Source of the DNA: Endocalyx cinctus
Lineage: Eukaryota; Ascomycota; Sordariomycetes; Amphisphaeriales; Apiosporaceae
DNA: 64,000 nucleotides
Direction of reading: 5' to 3'
Assembly: GCA_001600455.1 (NCBI GenBank)
Contig: BCKC01000002.1
Location: forward strand, 5,545,682 to 5,609,681
Shown here: piece after piece, positions 47,167-58,799 of the stretch
How positions within the stretch are numbered: the first letter of the stretch is position 1
How the letters are laid out: each line of letters opens with the position of its first letter
Notes under the pieces: model-generated
Databases searched by the model: none
The model's input: only the letters and a program-made list of their open reading frames with translations
Told to the model about the DNA's origin: nothing
Program-made: the position numbers and the translations under genes

Positions 47167-47774
47167 TTAACTTTCAGACAAAGACCCTTCGACTTCCTTC
47201 TTCAGGTCTTCATTAAAAATATCCCACTGTTCCGTGGTCCACGTCTTCGTACGTGCACCGGGCCAGATGACAGTTAGAAGGCCCGTAAAACTCTCCTTCT
47301 GGACAAAAGTGGTATTCCCAGGATTCACCTTACTAGGATTGAATTCAAAAGAATGTATTCCAGAGAGAATGAAGGGCAGAGAGCCTTCCCAAACAAAGCG
47401 CTCAGGCGAGTTCTCCTAAGTCGACATAAAAGACTTGGTTAATTCATGTTTATATTCCGAGCTATATGGCGAAACTCTGTAAATCCTTATTCACTTACTA
47501 TCATTTTTGGCTTGAATTTAAACCCATCTATGTCGACCTTGAGGTAATCTCCCGGTTTTATTTCTTTTTCACTCTTATCTGAATCAACGGTGTCGATAGT
47601 CCACTTTGTACATTTTTTTAATCTTGCAAAGTCGAGGTACTAGGTATTATTTTCTTAATTAGTTGATTTACATTTATTTATGCCTGAAAACTTGTGTATA
47701 CGTACAATTGAGCGCACCCTTTCAGGCGGTGCGAGTATCTCGATCTGGCTGCTCACGGTGATAGGTTCAAACAT
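47167..47774 (-). CDS. SRPBCC (polyketide cyclase/dehydrase-like) protein
   Basis: Three exons on the minus strand: 47774-47706, 47639-47499 and 47415-47167 (152 aa), all joined in phase 0 with GTACGT and GTAAGT donors. It starts MFEPITVSSQIEILAPPERV, then VRSIYLDFARLKKCTKWTID, GDYLKVDIDGFKFKPKMI, and the last exon ENSPERFVWEGSLPFILSG and FVQKESFTGLLTVIWPG, ending with a long amphipathic helix. This is the START/SRPBCC helix-grip fold of fungal secondary-metabolite neighbours, with a hydrophobic cavity for small molecules. Some members catalyse cyclization or dehydration, others only bind. No catalytic residue can be named. Its place between methyltransferase and exporter suggests, but does not prove, a cluster role. 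The exons are too short for simple gene calling and were found through splice sites and family pattern. Confidence 0.82.
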
Positions 47775-48414
47775 GGTGCCTATTATGCAAGAAGAAAATA
47801 CTACAGTGATGAGTAGCCGGGATGTAGTAAGTTTATCGTCTTATATATATATATATAAAAGGTAGTTACTAAATTATTCCTACCGGATCTCGAATCTGAA
47901 TAGCTATCTATCAATTTCTGTGAGGCGTGGGAACTCGGGTTTCTATTCCTTATTATAAGCCTGGCAGTTCGTGTCATCCAATTTGAATACTCCGAGACTT
48001 CCGTGCAGGTAGCGGCACAAGGTAAGAAATAAGGAGTTTTGCCTTGTTTAAATTAGGTCATTATATTATTTATTTCACTCAATTTCCCTTTCCGATTGAA
48101 TTCGGTACTATTTTCCGTGTCCTTTACAAAAACATCGGCCATTTCTCGCTTTATTTCGCACCTCTCTCCGCCCCACTTTCGGCCGCTCTTCGTGGTTTTC
48201 TCGGCGGCTTTGTCTTAAGACACCCGATATTTTCGCAATTGACTAGCAGATGTTTTTTTTTTAAATTTTTTTATGTATCATCTAGTTTCCTGTAAAGTTG
48301 ATTTTTGGACACGCAAGATTTATCCTTTAGGTCTTGAGCTGTCGGCGATATACACACAATTTAAACTCCAGTACAATAAAATATCTAGGAAGTTAATTAT
48401 CCACGTAACCCATC
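47775..48414. other. Intergenic
   Basis: About 640 bases with a short AT dinucleotide run near 47842-47857; no supported gene. Confidence 0.45.
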
Positions 48415-49563
48415 TACTCTTCCCCAGAAACAAAATGCGAACCTCCCGCGCACCGATAACCACCCTCCTGCCGAATCCAATGATATCCCGCTGGGCACTT
48501 CCCAAGATCCTCCAGCTTTTCTCGCTCTTTGTCTTCCTTCCTTCTACGCTTTTCTTCTTCTATGAGCTCCTTCGTAATCCGATCGCGTAAATTATAGCAT
48601 TGTCTTTAGCTTCGCGCTTGGCTTTGAGATTAGCTTGATATACTCGCTCTCGCTGTGCTTCTGCCGAGGCATTAATTTGAAGTTGCTCCCAAACTTCGTC
48701 CGAGATGCTTGCGTCGCGATTGGCTAGCCTGGGATGCAAATCAGGCGGGTCACTGACTGACTCTAGTTCTGGATTGAATCGTTCGGGAGGAGAATCTTCA
48801 TTGTCATTTCGCTGATTCTCGTTGCTTGCCTGATCTGTGTTCACTGATGAAGTCCGGGGGGATTGCTGGTATTCTTGTGCAACTTGAAGATCTAGCCACC
48901 GAGGCTTTCGTGGTAGTTGACTTGCGCGTCCCATTCCCTCTCGCAACATTTTATATAGCTCAGCCGTAACTACCTCCTCGACAACGTTGAAAATCATAGT
49001 CTCTGACCCATGCTTGGAATACGACATCTACTTCGAGGCTTTGCCAAGAATAGATACAGCCAGCGTCTCTACATCTCGGGCGCTTGCCCAATTTGGCTGA
49101 GTGGCCAAGCTGCCAAATAATCGGGGAGTAGAAGTGAAAAAGTCGACGCTCGGCTTTTGAAAACAGGAAATGTCCAGTGTGCTCTTTCCCTGCTCCTCCA
49201 ACTGTGTTTTTCGTTTCGCCAGCATCTTGACCAAGAGGTTAAGGCAGTTGCTGGCTAAAAGAGCATGGAAGTCAACTAGTTCAGGGAAACGGCTTGTCCA
49301 GCCCGGATTGACAGACAATAGACGATTAATATCGTCCTCGTAGCCTGGAACAATGATTATGAGCGCCTTTCTATACTTATCCTTGGTGACCGCATCGACA
49401 ATCTCGTCTAGAGCCTCTTTTGCGAAGTATCCCTCAGCCAACCGATAAACTTCATCAATAACCAATACTTTGCTCACCGTCGCAGCAATAATCCCCTTAG
49501 TCTGTTGCTCAGATTGTCCCAGATGTCCGCTTAAAATGTACGCGTCAGAGTGCCCTCCTAGTT
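48415..49563 (-). pseudogene. Relic of a large AAA-type ATPase gene (CbbX/SpoVK-like)
   Basis: The minus strand carries the last part of a fungal AAA ATPase of the CbbX/SpoVK type, which in intact form is a very long protein. Seen in order: SGHLGQSEQQTKG, KVLVIDEVYRLAEGYFAKEA (Walker B and following helix), IIIVPGYEDDINRLLSVNPG, TSRFPELVDF, NWASARDVETLAVSI, an in-frame TAG at 49028-49030, ISDEVWEQLQ, a frame change near 48590, and finally GYHWIRQEGGYRCAGGSHFV at the end. The Walker A part and everything before it are missing, and similarity stops next to an 18-nt A tract at about 49599-49616. It is a 5'-truncated remnant with a stop and a frameshift, so no function is expected. Confidence 0.8.
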
Positions 49564-51047
49564 ATAAAACTTTTCGCCATTTTTCTTTTCTTTTAACAAA
49601 AAAAAAAAAAAAAAAACGCTCAAAAAAATGTGATGAGAATATTTATACAAGAAAATATATTATGCGAATAGCTGTTAGAAAGCCTCTATTCGGTACGCGT
49701 TGATTTTGATGTATAACTAAATATATCTAGCTTGCTTCGGGATTCTTTCGAGCCTAATATTGTTGTGATAGTATTTGGCCTTACAATGTACACTGCGCCA
49801 TATACCAACACGTAAAGTGATGGCCTCGAAATAATAATAGTCTGGCATGCGAAGTCAGTAAATTCTATGTATATTTTTCTATGTTTTCTTTAGGATATCT
49901 ATACAGGAAATTTATTGGCCAAAAAACCCAACTCCCTCCACTTGCTATCCTACAATAATTTGCATCGTAATACGGCGGATTCCCTATTTATATGGCTTGG
50001 CCGACTGTACCAGGATAAAGCAGAGGCACAGCACCAAAGTATAGTAGTGAGGCACAACACTGAGTCAGAACGATGTAATACATGTACCTATTTGAACAAT
50101 ATCTCCTTACAGAGAATCTTATATTCTGCAGTTGGCTATTTTTGCTGATGATATACAGCTGAGTCAAATGGTATGTACATATCCTTATTCCGGGATTGGA
50201 AGACCAAGTACTATCATAATAATATTAGGTCCTAAAGCTGGCTAGGTATATTTAGCTAATTATATATCAAAATTGATACGTACCGAATAGAAGCTTTCTA
50301 ACAGCTATTCACATAAGACTTGATTTATATAAGTATTAGTAGGAAAACTAAGTCATATTTTATCTAATCTATCGGCCATCCCTACAGGGGTTTATAATGT
50401 TAATGTGGTATCGAAGTTACGCATAAGTTGCAATTATGTTTTCCCAAAAGAGATGCCCGTTCATAATGCCGTACGTGGCTCCATAGTACGTCAAGCTAAC
50501 ATCCGTGACCCCAACATAGGTACCTAGGTATAGTGTATATTACTTATTTCCAAGCTGACAGCCAGCTGCACAGTCTTAAAATCCTGCATGCAATTACCAA
50601 TGTAACATGTTCCTAGGATGTTGGGAGACCGACGGAGACCGACGGAAAACAGAAGACCATTTGGCTTTTGGGACATGTTGATGGAAGCGGTGGTTTATTG
50701 ATTAGTACCAACAAATAATAAGGAGTAATCAATCAGAACGCCATATCAAATAAAAGAAGATACATCTCACGTTCATTCTACATGTATTCAACTTTAGATA
50801 TGAAGTAGTAACTCGCATTTTGAAGGCTCTCCAACATAAGACTATCCATCCATTCCATAACTTAACTTATAACTGTTCAATTTCGACGATACTGTTGCTA
50901 CCACACCTTTTGCTTCTTCTTCCTTTTTTGGGGTGAGGCTTCTTCCGTGGAGTAAGTTTCTATTCTGCTCAAGTAGCAAGCATTATTTGAACCTTTTATT
51001 GCGCCATTGGCATAGCTCTAACGACATCTTCCAAGAGCGTCGTTAAT
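49564..51047. other. Intergenic, holding an inverted-repeat element
   Basis: About 1.5 kb. It contains the pair of inverted repeats listed separately and, on its right, the promoter of the ABC transporter gene. No gene supported. Confidence 0.5.
49638..50343. mobile_element. MITE-like element with ~150-bp inverted repeats
   Basis: The arm at about 49638-49786 matches the reverse complement of about 50195-50343. Shared parts include GAATAGCTGTTAGAAAGC, CTATTCGGTACG, TTTTGAT.TATAA, AAATATA.CTAG and CCTAATATT.TT.TGATAGTA. Most mismatches are C/T or G/A, which fits repeat-induced point mutation. The spacer of about 400 bases has no coding frame. No target-site duplication could be fixed with confidence, because the outer ends are AT-rich. 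Confidence 0.65.
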
Positions 51048-54000
51048 ATGACATCCACCGAGCAAATCAATACAATCTTAGACCGACAGCTCCATGGACT
51101 TCAACATGGAGATGTAACTAAAAATACCCTTCTCAATTACCTAACGCTGATTGATAAGGTTATAATTACTATTAGTGTCGTATCGGCTTTGCTTGGCGGT
51201 GTTTTGAATCCCCTAATATCGGTACTGCGAATCATCTTGACACTGCTGCGAGATGGAGCGCTAACCAAAATAATGTGTAGGTTATTTACGGTCAAACGGT
51301 AGGTATTTTCGGAAGCTATTCCACATCTTCACTCCCTTCTCCAGATGCGCATCAAAAACTTATCACCTACACGCTCTACTGGGTCTACCTGGCAGTTGCT
51401 ATATTCGTCCTGATTTATGGAGCTACCGTCGGTTTTTACTATGTCGGAGAGCGCACCGCGCGAGCTCTGCGTAACGCGTACCTGAAGGCCATCATCAGAC
51501 AAAATATGGCTTTTTTCGACACCCATGAACCCGGACAAGTTTCCACCCGTATTATGTCCGATATGACGCACGTGCAAGAGGGAATTACGAGCAAGGTCGC
51601 CATTGCCCTCACCACAGTAGCGTCATTTACTGCTTCTTTCGTCATCGCTCTAATTGTACATTGGAAGACGGCCCTGGTTCTGAGCCCGACGTTTGTTTTC
51701 ATGATACTATTCGCGTCCCTCGGTGGCTCTCGCATCGTCAAGTATCATAAGGAGACCAAAGCTGGCAACGAGAAAGCCTCGGGCCTAGCACAGGAAGCGA
51801 TATCGTCTATACGGCATGTTTACGCCCTCGGCATTCAACACCATCTGGCCGAAAAATACGCATCGTACTTGAAAAGTGCAAGCCGTCCGAATCGTAGGGC
51901 TCTTTACATCATCGGTGGCATTATCTCTTGGTCGAATACCGTCCCTATCTTGATCCACGCCCTTACCTTCTGGGCGGGTTCAATATTCCTGGTTCAAGGA
52001 AGCGCCTCAGTGGCCGAGATTACGACAATAGCTCTTGTGGTTGTTATCGGTGCGTTTGGCATCGTTAGGATCGCTCCGGCTGCCCAAGCACTCGCTGCGA
52101 CCGTGTCCAGCACCAGTGTCATCTTCGAGGAGATGTCCCGCCACTCGCCCCAAGACCCCTTTGACTCCTCCGGCGAGACTATAGAGAAATTTCAAGGCGA
52201 TATCGAGCTTCGTGGAGTAAGCCTTATATATCCAAAAAGACCCGACGACGAGGTTATAACGGATGTTTCTTTCAAATGTCCGGCCACGAAAATTACGGCA
52301 ATTGTCGGAGCTTCTGGCAGTGGGAAGAGTAGTATTATCAATCTCTTAGAGCGGTTTTACGAACCTACCGGCGGCCAAATATGTGAGTTTGCGGCGATCT
52401 TGGAGATTAAGGAAGTGATCGCTAACTACTGGCGTATTATATAGTGATGGACGATGTTGATATTCAGTCGCTTAATCTGCGCTGGCTACGGTGCCAGATA
52501 GGACTAGTCAGACAACAGCCGGCCCTTTTCGACACGACGATATTCGAAAATATTCGGTACGGCGGAGTCAGCTCGTCCACGGAACTATCAGGTGAGGAGC
52601 TCAAGCAAAAGATCATCTTGGCGGCAAAGATGGCCAACGCGCACGATTTCATTTCCGCTCTGCCTGATGGCTACGATACTAGGGTTGGGGAGAACGCGAC
52701 GCAACTGTCGGGAGGCCAGAAGCAGCGCATCGCCATTGCGCGGGCGTTGACGCGAGATCCTAAAGTTCTGCTGCTCGACGAGGCAACCTCTGCCCTAGAC
52801 ACCGCGTCGGAGTCCATCGTACAGATAGCGCTTGATAAAGCGGCGAAGCGTCGTACGACTATCGTTATCGCCCATCGCCTGAGCACAATTCGAAATGCCG
52901 ATAACATAGTGGTCATGTCGAATGGCGTTGTAGTGGAGCAAGGAACGCATGCTGATCTTATTGCCCTCGACGGCCACTACGCCAGTCTCGTCCGTGCTCA
53001 GCAGGTAGAAAACCGTCTTCAAAAAAATGACAGCGACAAGGTTGATACAGATACGGAAATACTTGAAACTGGCCCCGCCGATGAGAAGGAAACCACCTTG
53101 ATCCCAGACCTCAAAGGCCAGAGTGAGTATCTACCTAGTGGCGATTCGATAGAATCTCATTCGGAAACGAGCAAGCCCAAGGATTGGGGCTTAGGCAGCA
53201 CCCTAGCCTTCATCCTCCGTATGAACAAGAAGGAACGTCTTATATTGTTTATCGGCTTTATTTGCTCTGTATTGGCTGGTTTGGAGCTACCAGGGTGAGT
53301 TTCTCCTACGTCAGCAAATCCACTTGGATTGTTCAATGATAAAACTAACACCGCGTAGGCGATCCGTGCCCTTTGCGAAAATTCTAGAAGCCTTATCGCT
53401 TCCTACGTCTGAGCACGATACCCTCCGAAGTCGCGTAAATCTTTTAGCAGGCATCTTTCTCGCCTTAGCATTCGCGAGCTTCATTCTCTGGATGGGGGTC
53501 GGGATTGCATTCGGATACGCAACAGACAGACTCGGCCGAGGCATTCGAGACGGCTGCTTTCGATCAATTGTGGCTCAAGATGTCGAATTTTTTGACGAGA
53601 AGTCACATTCAACAGGGTCTCTCCTTTCCATCCTAACCACCAGCGCCGATTCGCTTGTTGGTTTGAGTGGCCCTGTCATTGGAGGCGCGTTAACTTTCAC
53701 CACCACTATCTTGGGCGGCATCATTCTCTCTCTTGCGATCGGGTGGAAATTAGCCCTCGTCTGTACCGCAACCATTCCGCTTGTTGTAGCATGTGGATGG
53801 GTTCGTTTACAAATGCTTGCCATATTCGACTCACATACCAGAAAGAACGGAGTAGATGCAGCGTCCTATGCGGCCGAGATCGTGAAGCTAGCCGGTACAG
53901 TGGCGAGCCTCGGGCTCGAAGAATTTGTCCTCGAACAATACGATAGCTTTTTGGAAAAGCAATCAGAAAAATCATTACGTTCTATCCTTGGCGCATCTAG

Positions 54001-55136
54001 CCTTTACGCTGCATCCCAGTCGGTAGTATACCTCGCCAGCGCTTTAGCCTTCTGGTACGGTGGAACATTACTCTTGAAGGGCGAATATTCCCTCTTTCAA
54101 ATCTATATTTGCTACAATGCTCTTATATCCGGCGCGCAAATTGCCGGTTCCATTTTCGCGTTTGCACCTGACGCGAGTAAGGCAATACATGCTAGTTGGG
54201 AGATTAACAAGGTTTTGGAAAGCAAAAAGGCTAGCAGTTCAAAAGAGAAAAGCTCTGATAACAGTAATGAAAAGGAAAAATACCCAAGGGAAGGCAATAT
54301 ACAGTTTCAAAACGTCAGTTTCGCGTATCCATCTCGGAAACAACATCTTGCCCTCGATAACTTTAGTCTGAAAGTCGGTGCTGGTCAATTTATCGCCCTG
54401 GTCGGTCCAAGTGGCTGAGGTAAAAGCACGATTTTATCACTAATTGAGCGTTTCTACACCCCTGCTACTGGAACTATCCTATTTGATACTCAGGATATCT
54501 CGACAATAGATGTAGAGAAGCATCGTCAGTCTATTTCACTTGTTAGTCAAGAGTCTGTATTGTTTTCCACCACAGTCAGAGAGAATATCGCAATGGGTCT
54601 TCCAGGGGCAGATGTATCGGACGAATCCATCATGGCAGCCTGCCGACAAGCTAATATAGAGACCTTCATCAACTCGCTCCAGTAAGTTACCTTGCACGTT
54701 ATGCTCATTACCTAAGCGGCTTGCCTTAGCAAACTCCGTTATTTGACATGAGTTATTTATATCACTTCTAATATTTCAATTAATTAGGGACGGCCTTTCT
54801 ACCTATGTTGGTCCCGGGGGCTGCATGTTAAGCGGTGGTCAAAAGCAGAGAATCGAGATAGCACGGGCGCTACTGCGAGATCCGGACATCTTGCTGCTGG
54901 ACGAGGCTACTTCAGCTCTGGACACTGAATCCGAAGCGCTTGTGCAAGAAGCGCTTGAGCTTGCGGCGAAACATAGGACTACTATTGCGGTGGCACACCG
55001 ACTGAGCACCATTCAAAAGGCAGACATGATATGCGTTCTCGACCATGGGAAGATAGTCGAATCGGGGACGCATGATGAGCTTGTGCAAAAGAAGGGCAAA
55101 TATTGGGAACTTTTAGAATTGCAAAACTTGCAATAA
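51048..55136 (+). CDS. ABC-B (MDR/P-glycoprotein type) full exporter with in-frame stop in NBD2
   Basis: Five exons: 51048-51221, 51281-52382, 52445-53294, 53359-54681 and 54788-55136, spanning 1265 sense codons plus the internal stop reading. Layout is TMD1-NBD1-TMD2-NBD2. Landmarks: [58 protein letters not shown]1 with Walker [10 protein letters not shown] (about 401-409), Q-loop [11 protein letters not shown], signature [15 protein letters not shown] and Walker [16 protein letters not shown]2 [23 protein letters not shown]2 with [17 protein letters not shown] then TGA at 54416-54418 where a Walker A residue should be, [13 protein letters not shown] downstream, [15 protein letters not shown] and [12 protein letters not shown]. 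The frame is otherwise perfect on both sides, so the stop is recent or an error. As read, the product ends at 1061 aa without a working NBD2. Such pumps in RiPP clusters export the product. Confidence 0.9.
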
Positions 55137-56446
55137 TTCCACGTAACCTGTAATGAGTAATTAGTAGGCTGGACGAGTGCAATTATCAATTGCTACATAC
55201 GTATAGTATCGACATAGCCCACTCTTATTTTGTTTTTGTTTTTACTTCTTTGGCGATTCATTCTTCAACTCTTCCATTTCAGTCTAGTCGCGAGTACAAG
55301 ATATCTAGTCAATACATGAGTTATATGTGCAAAACGCCCTCAACATTCACATGCTACTAGTATCGGAGACGTTAAATTAAGGGGTGGAATCAAGCTTACG
55401 GACCCGGTCTGAGAGATTGACCAATGACGGAATTACGTATTACCAGCTTAGGAAGCATTATAAATAAGGCGCTGATCTCCCGTTCGATTCATAGAGATAG
55501 ATAGTTTCTTAAGCCCTAATTCAATAAAGTATTTACATAGTACATTCTATATGATTGCCAAGCTCCCAATCTACCTTCATGAGCTCTAACACCCTGACAC
55601 TTTCGTACTACTTAGCTTCCGTATCAAAAAATTCGTTGCTAAGGTATAGTTGTAAAATTATCTGCCAAGTAGTAGTCGGCAGAGCAATTGCATGAATCAG
55701 CTTCTCTAAAAGCTGACCTTCGCATATCGCTTGAGAATCAGGGTGGGTAATATAGGCAATAAATGGACAAACGTGCTCGCATACGAGAATATTGTTAGTT
55801 AGAAGTCGTACGCAGTGACGTACCGCTATAATCCCGTGTGTTTGAGCTAGTATCTTTCAACATCGCGATTCCGGACTCTTCTAAACTAGGCATTAACTGC
55901 TGTGTAATGTGTAGGTCTCCAGATCCGTTAGATAAGGAGGCGGAATCACATTGTAAGCGGTCTTAGAAATAATAGGTAATCCACTGTAATATAATGCTTG
56001 ATATGCTATGTTATCGTGATTTATACGCTATAATATAGTAATACTAGTGGGTCAAACCACGCCAGCAGGGCTGCAGGGTGCAGGGCCAGCTAAATACTGT
56101 AGATCCGGAATACTGCCCTAATTCACCGCTTTCAGCACCTTATTACCTCCCCGTACCACCCTTTCATAGCTAGAATAGTAACCAGTAACAATAATAATCA
56201 ACAATTAGGACTACATTACAACGAGCTTAAAGACGCAAATATACGTATTCCGAGTCCGGTAACCGGTCCAGAACCTACATTACCATACTATATGCGCGTA
56301 TATAGTACGTCGTGAGAGAGAAAGAAAATAATTCGTTCGAAGAAAAAGTTTTCACATATACTGGCTAACTAATTATTTGACTACACAATAATATTGCTTA
56401 CTTGCATATTTGCACCCCACCAGTATACACCCAGAACACCTAAGTC
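55137..56446. other. AT-rich intergenic stretch, right border of the likely cluster
   Basis: About 1.3 kb with no supported gene. Confidence 0.5.
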
Positions 56447-57972
56447 ATGAAGTGGAATTTCCGATCACTCAGAGGATCAGTCGACTACGGTCGACAAGGG
56501 TTCAGAAAGAAGCATTTCGCCTGGGATAGAAATCGAATAAAGCTCGATCCACCAAAATTCATGCCATCGCCTGCCAGTGATCCCCCTGCTTCGGGCACAT
56601 TATTAGCATCTATTTCAAAAAAGAGCCTTTCTCCGACCTCTAAGACATCTGGGGATCCGGTGAGAATTGAAGAGTGCAACCTGGTCGCGTCGTATAATTG
56701 GCTGGCCAGTTCAAGCCCATCTATCGCAATTCCTGGTATGTCGATAAATTTATTCCGCCATCTACTAAGCAGGCAAGGAATTGATTGAACGTGATTTAAG
56801 GTAGTCCACCCGCGTGGCGCCCTCTTAGCAGAGCATATCGCCTGAGCACCGACTCGGGTACTTACTATCGCGACCAAAATGCGGCGCAGTACCCTGACCA
56901 TCCGATGGAAGCAGCTATTGAGGCCGTGATGCAAATGGATCCCAGATCTGCCGATAGCAACTCCACGTCGACGAACAACATAGATATCTTCGGATGCAGC
57001 AGTACGCTCGGTAGTCTCCTGCGGTTCGCACGCGGGGAACCGAAGCCTTTTCGCATGCTAGTTGAGGTTGTCGGCACGACAATTCATCTGATACGTCGGG
57101 AGAACTCCCCACGTGACACGATCCCGAATATCAGAGGATACGGCCATGCTTTTCCGGAAGCATACACAAACTGGGATATCTCCGTTCCAGGATCCGTCTC
57201 TCATCAGCGTGTTTTAACCTATCGACTGGCCAATTTCCGATGCCTCGTGCGCTTTGAAGCCGATGGTTACTTGCCACTCAAGGCAGATGGAATTCCACTG
57301 CGTGAAGGAATACGCACCCGTACAGAGAACACTCAAGAGACAGGCCTGAGCACCTCTGAGTCGGACACTCTTGAGGCTCTCCCGTCGTCTCTGGGTATGT
57401 CTCCTTCTGTACCATCATGGTACGATAAGACAAGCCTTGCCGTCAGTCACGCCGGAACCGTCGTACCCCAAAAATCAATTATTAATATCAAAACACGGTC
57501 CATGGTGCGAAAGACCGAACACAAGAATTTAGTAGATGGGGAAATGCATCGGTTATGGTTAGCGCAAATAAATCACTTGGTTACTGGATATCATCGAAAT
57601 GGTATTTTTCTGGAGATCAAAATGCAGGATGTTCGGAGCTCTGTAGAAGATTGGGAACATAAGCGCGCGGCTCAGCTGAATAAATTTGTAGTGTTGTTGA
57701 ATAGGATCGTGCAGCTGGCTAGGAGCAGACAAGATGGCAAATTTGAAATCATACGATGGGAAGATAGCGACGACATCGAGATTAGAGAACAGATGCCAGA
57801 TGCCCCGTCTCTACTATCTGCCGATTCTATGAAGAGGTGGCGGGCGTGGTTGGGAGAGAGCAATGACAAGATCCACGTTAAAGATGATCTGGAAAGCGAT
57901 GACGAGGGGGACGAAGTTGTGGCAGACACGGCATATGAGAGTGCGCAACAGAATACGGGTGACAAGAGGTAG
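56447..57972 (+). CDS. Conserved fungal protein of unknown function (often mislabelled GGPP synthetase)
   Basis: Two exons, 56447-56735 and 56801-57972 (486 aa). The 65-nt intron starts GTATGT and ends TTTAAG, joining IAIPG to SPPAW. Landmarks: LVASYNWLASSSPSIAIPGS, PPAWRPLSRAYRLSTDSGTY, YYRDQNAAQYPDHPMEAAIE, CSSTLGSLLRFARGEPKPFR, MLVEVVGTTIHLIRRENSPR, GYGHAFPEAYTNWD and CLVRFEADGYLP. This arrangement is common in ascomycete genomes, where the label geranylgeranyl pyrophosphate synthetase has spread by annotation transfer. The DDxxD prenyl-diphosphate motifs are absent, so that function is not supported. The C-terminal part ends in an acidic tail (DDLESDDEGDEVV). Probably a soluble intracellular protein; the role is unknown. 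Confidence 0.85.
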
Positions 57973-58799
57973 CTTAGAATCAGCATTAACACACTAAAAG
58001 CATTAATACACTAAACTACAGTGCTTGCGATGAAGAATGTAGCTATTGTGGCCGCCGTTTAACTTGATAGAACTACGTAAGTAGCAACTTCAGTAAAGAA
58101 GATATTTTCACTCACATGTTTCATCATTTGATTCACTTTTTCTAATATTCTATGATTCCCTCTTTTTCATAAGAATATCATGAAGAATTTGACATAGTGT
58201 GGAAGATTGAATACTTTGAGGAAGCTCCCATAATTTTCTGCTCTTGATATCTAGTTCCTATTGTTCAAGTCTCCAATTATACATATCAGTGAATTCCAGC
58301 TTTGTTAACCTTCTTCTGAGTGGGCTTCGATACACCGCGTGATAAGATATTTTTACCCTTGGATGGATATGCCACTTTCATTTTTGATTGATTAGCTACT
58401 TAGCAACTAAGGACATATTCACATTGGGATTGCACCAACATTGACCACAATGCAAAAGTGAATTACCTCGTGACCATTGGCAATGATAATTACCGCCATT
58501 TGTTGGCAAACCAATGAATATGATAGGATGGGTCGTAATGATTATTACCCATCGAGAAAACCCATATTATCATGAAAAGTATATTCAATTGAATACGAAA
58601 TAGCGGTCCATTAACCGTACCTTCCAGTCTTTCTCACTCTGTAGGAAATTATAAATACGTCAAGTATCACTAGACCTTTACAAATTCTGAATTTTCTCTA
58701 TCATCAACCATCACCAAACTACACTTGATTTTTCAGTTTTTTCTCAACATTCCTAATATCAACATCTTCTTCCCGACCAACATATCATAGAAATTCACA
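57973..58799. other. Intergenic with promoter of the CVNH gene
   Basis: About 830 AT-rich bases. The right end has a TATA box and a CA/CT-rich leader; nothing else seen. Confidence 0.5.
58650..58657 (+). promoter_or_regulatory. TATA box of CVNH gene
   Basis: TATAAATA lies 150 bases upstream of the ATG at 58800, with a pyrimidine- and CA-rich leader in between. Confidence 0.5.

Noticed and set aside
54400..54430. An intron that would remove the TGA in the exporter's Walker A
   Set aside because: No donor and acceptor pair around the site would keep the glycine-lysine-serine-threonine loop; removal would destroy the motif.
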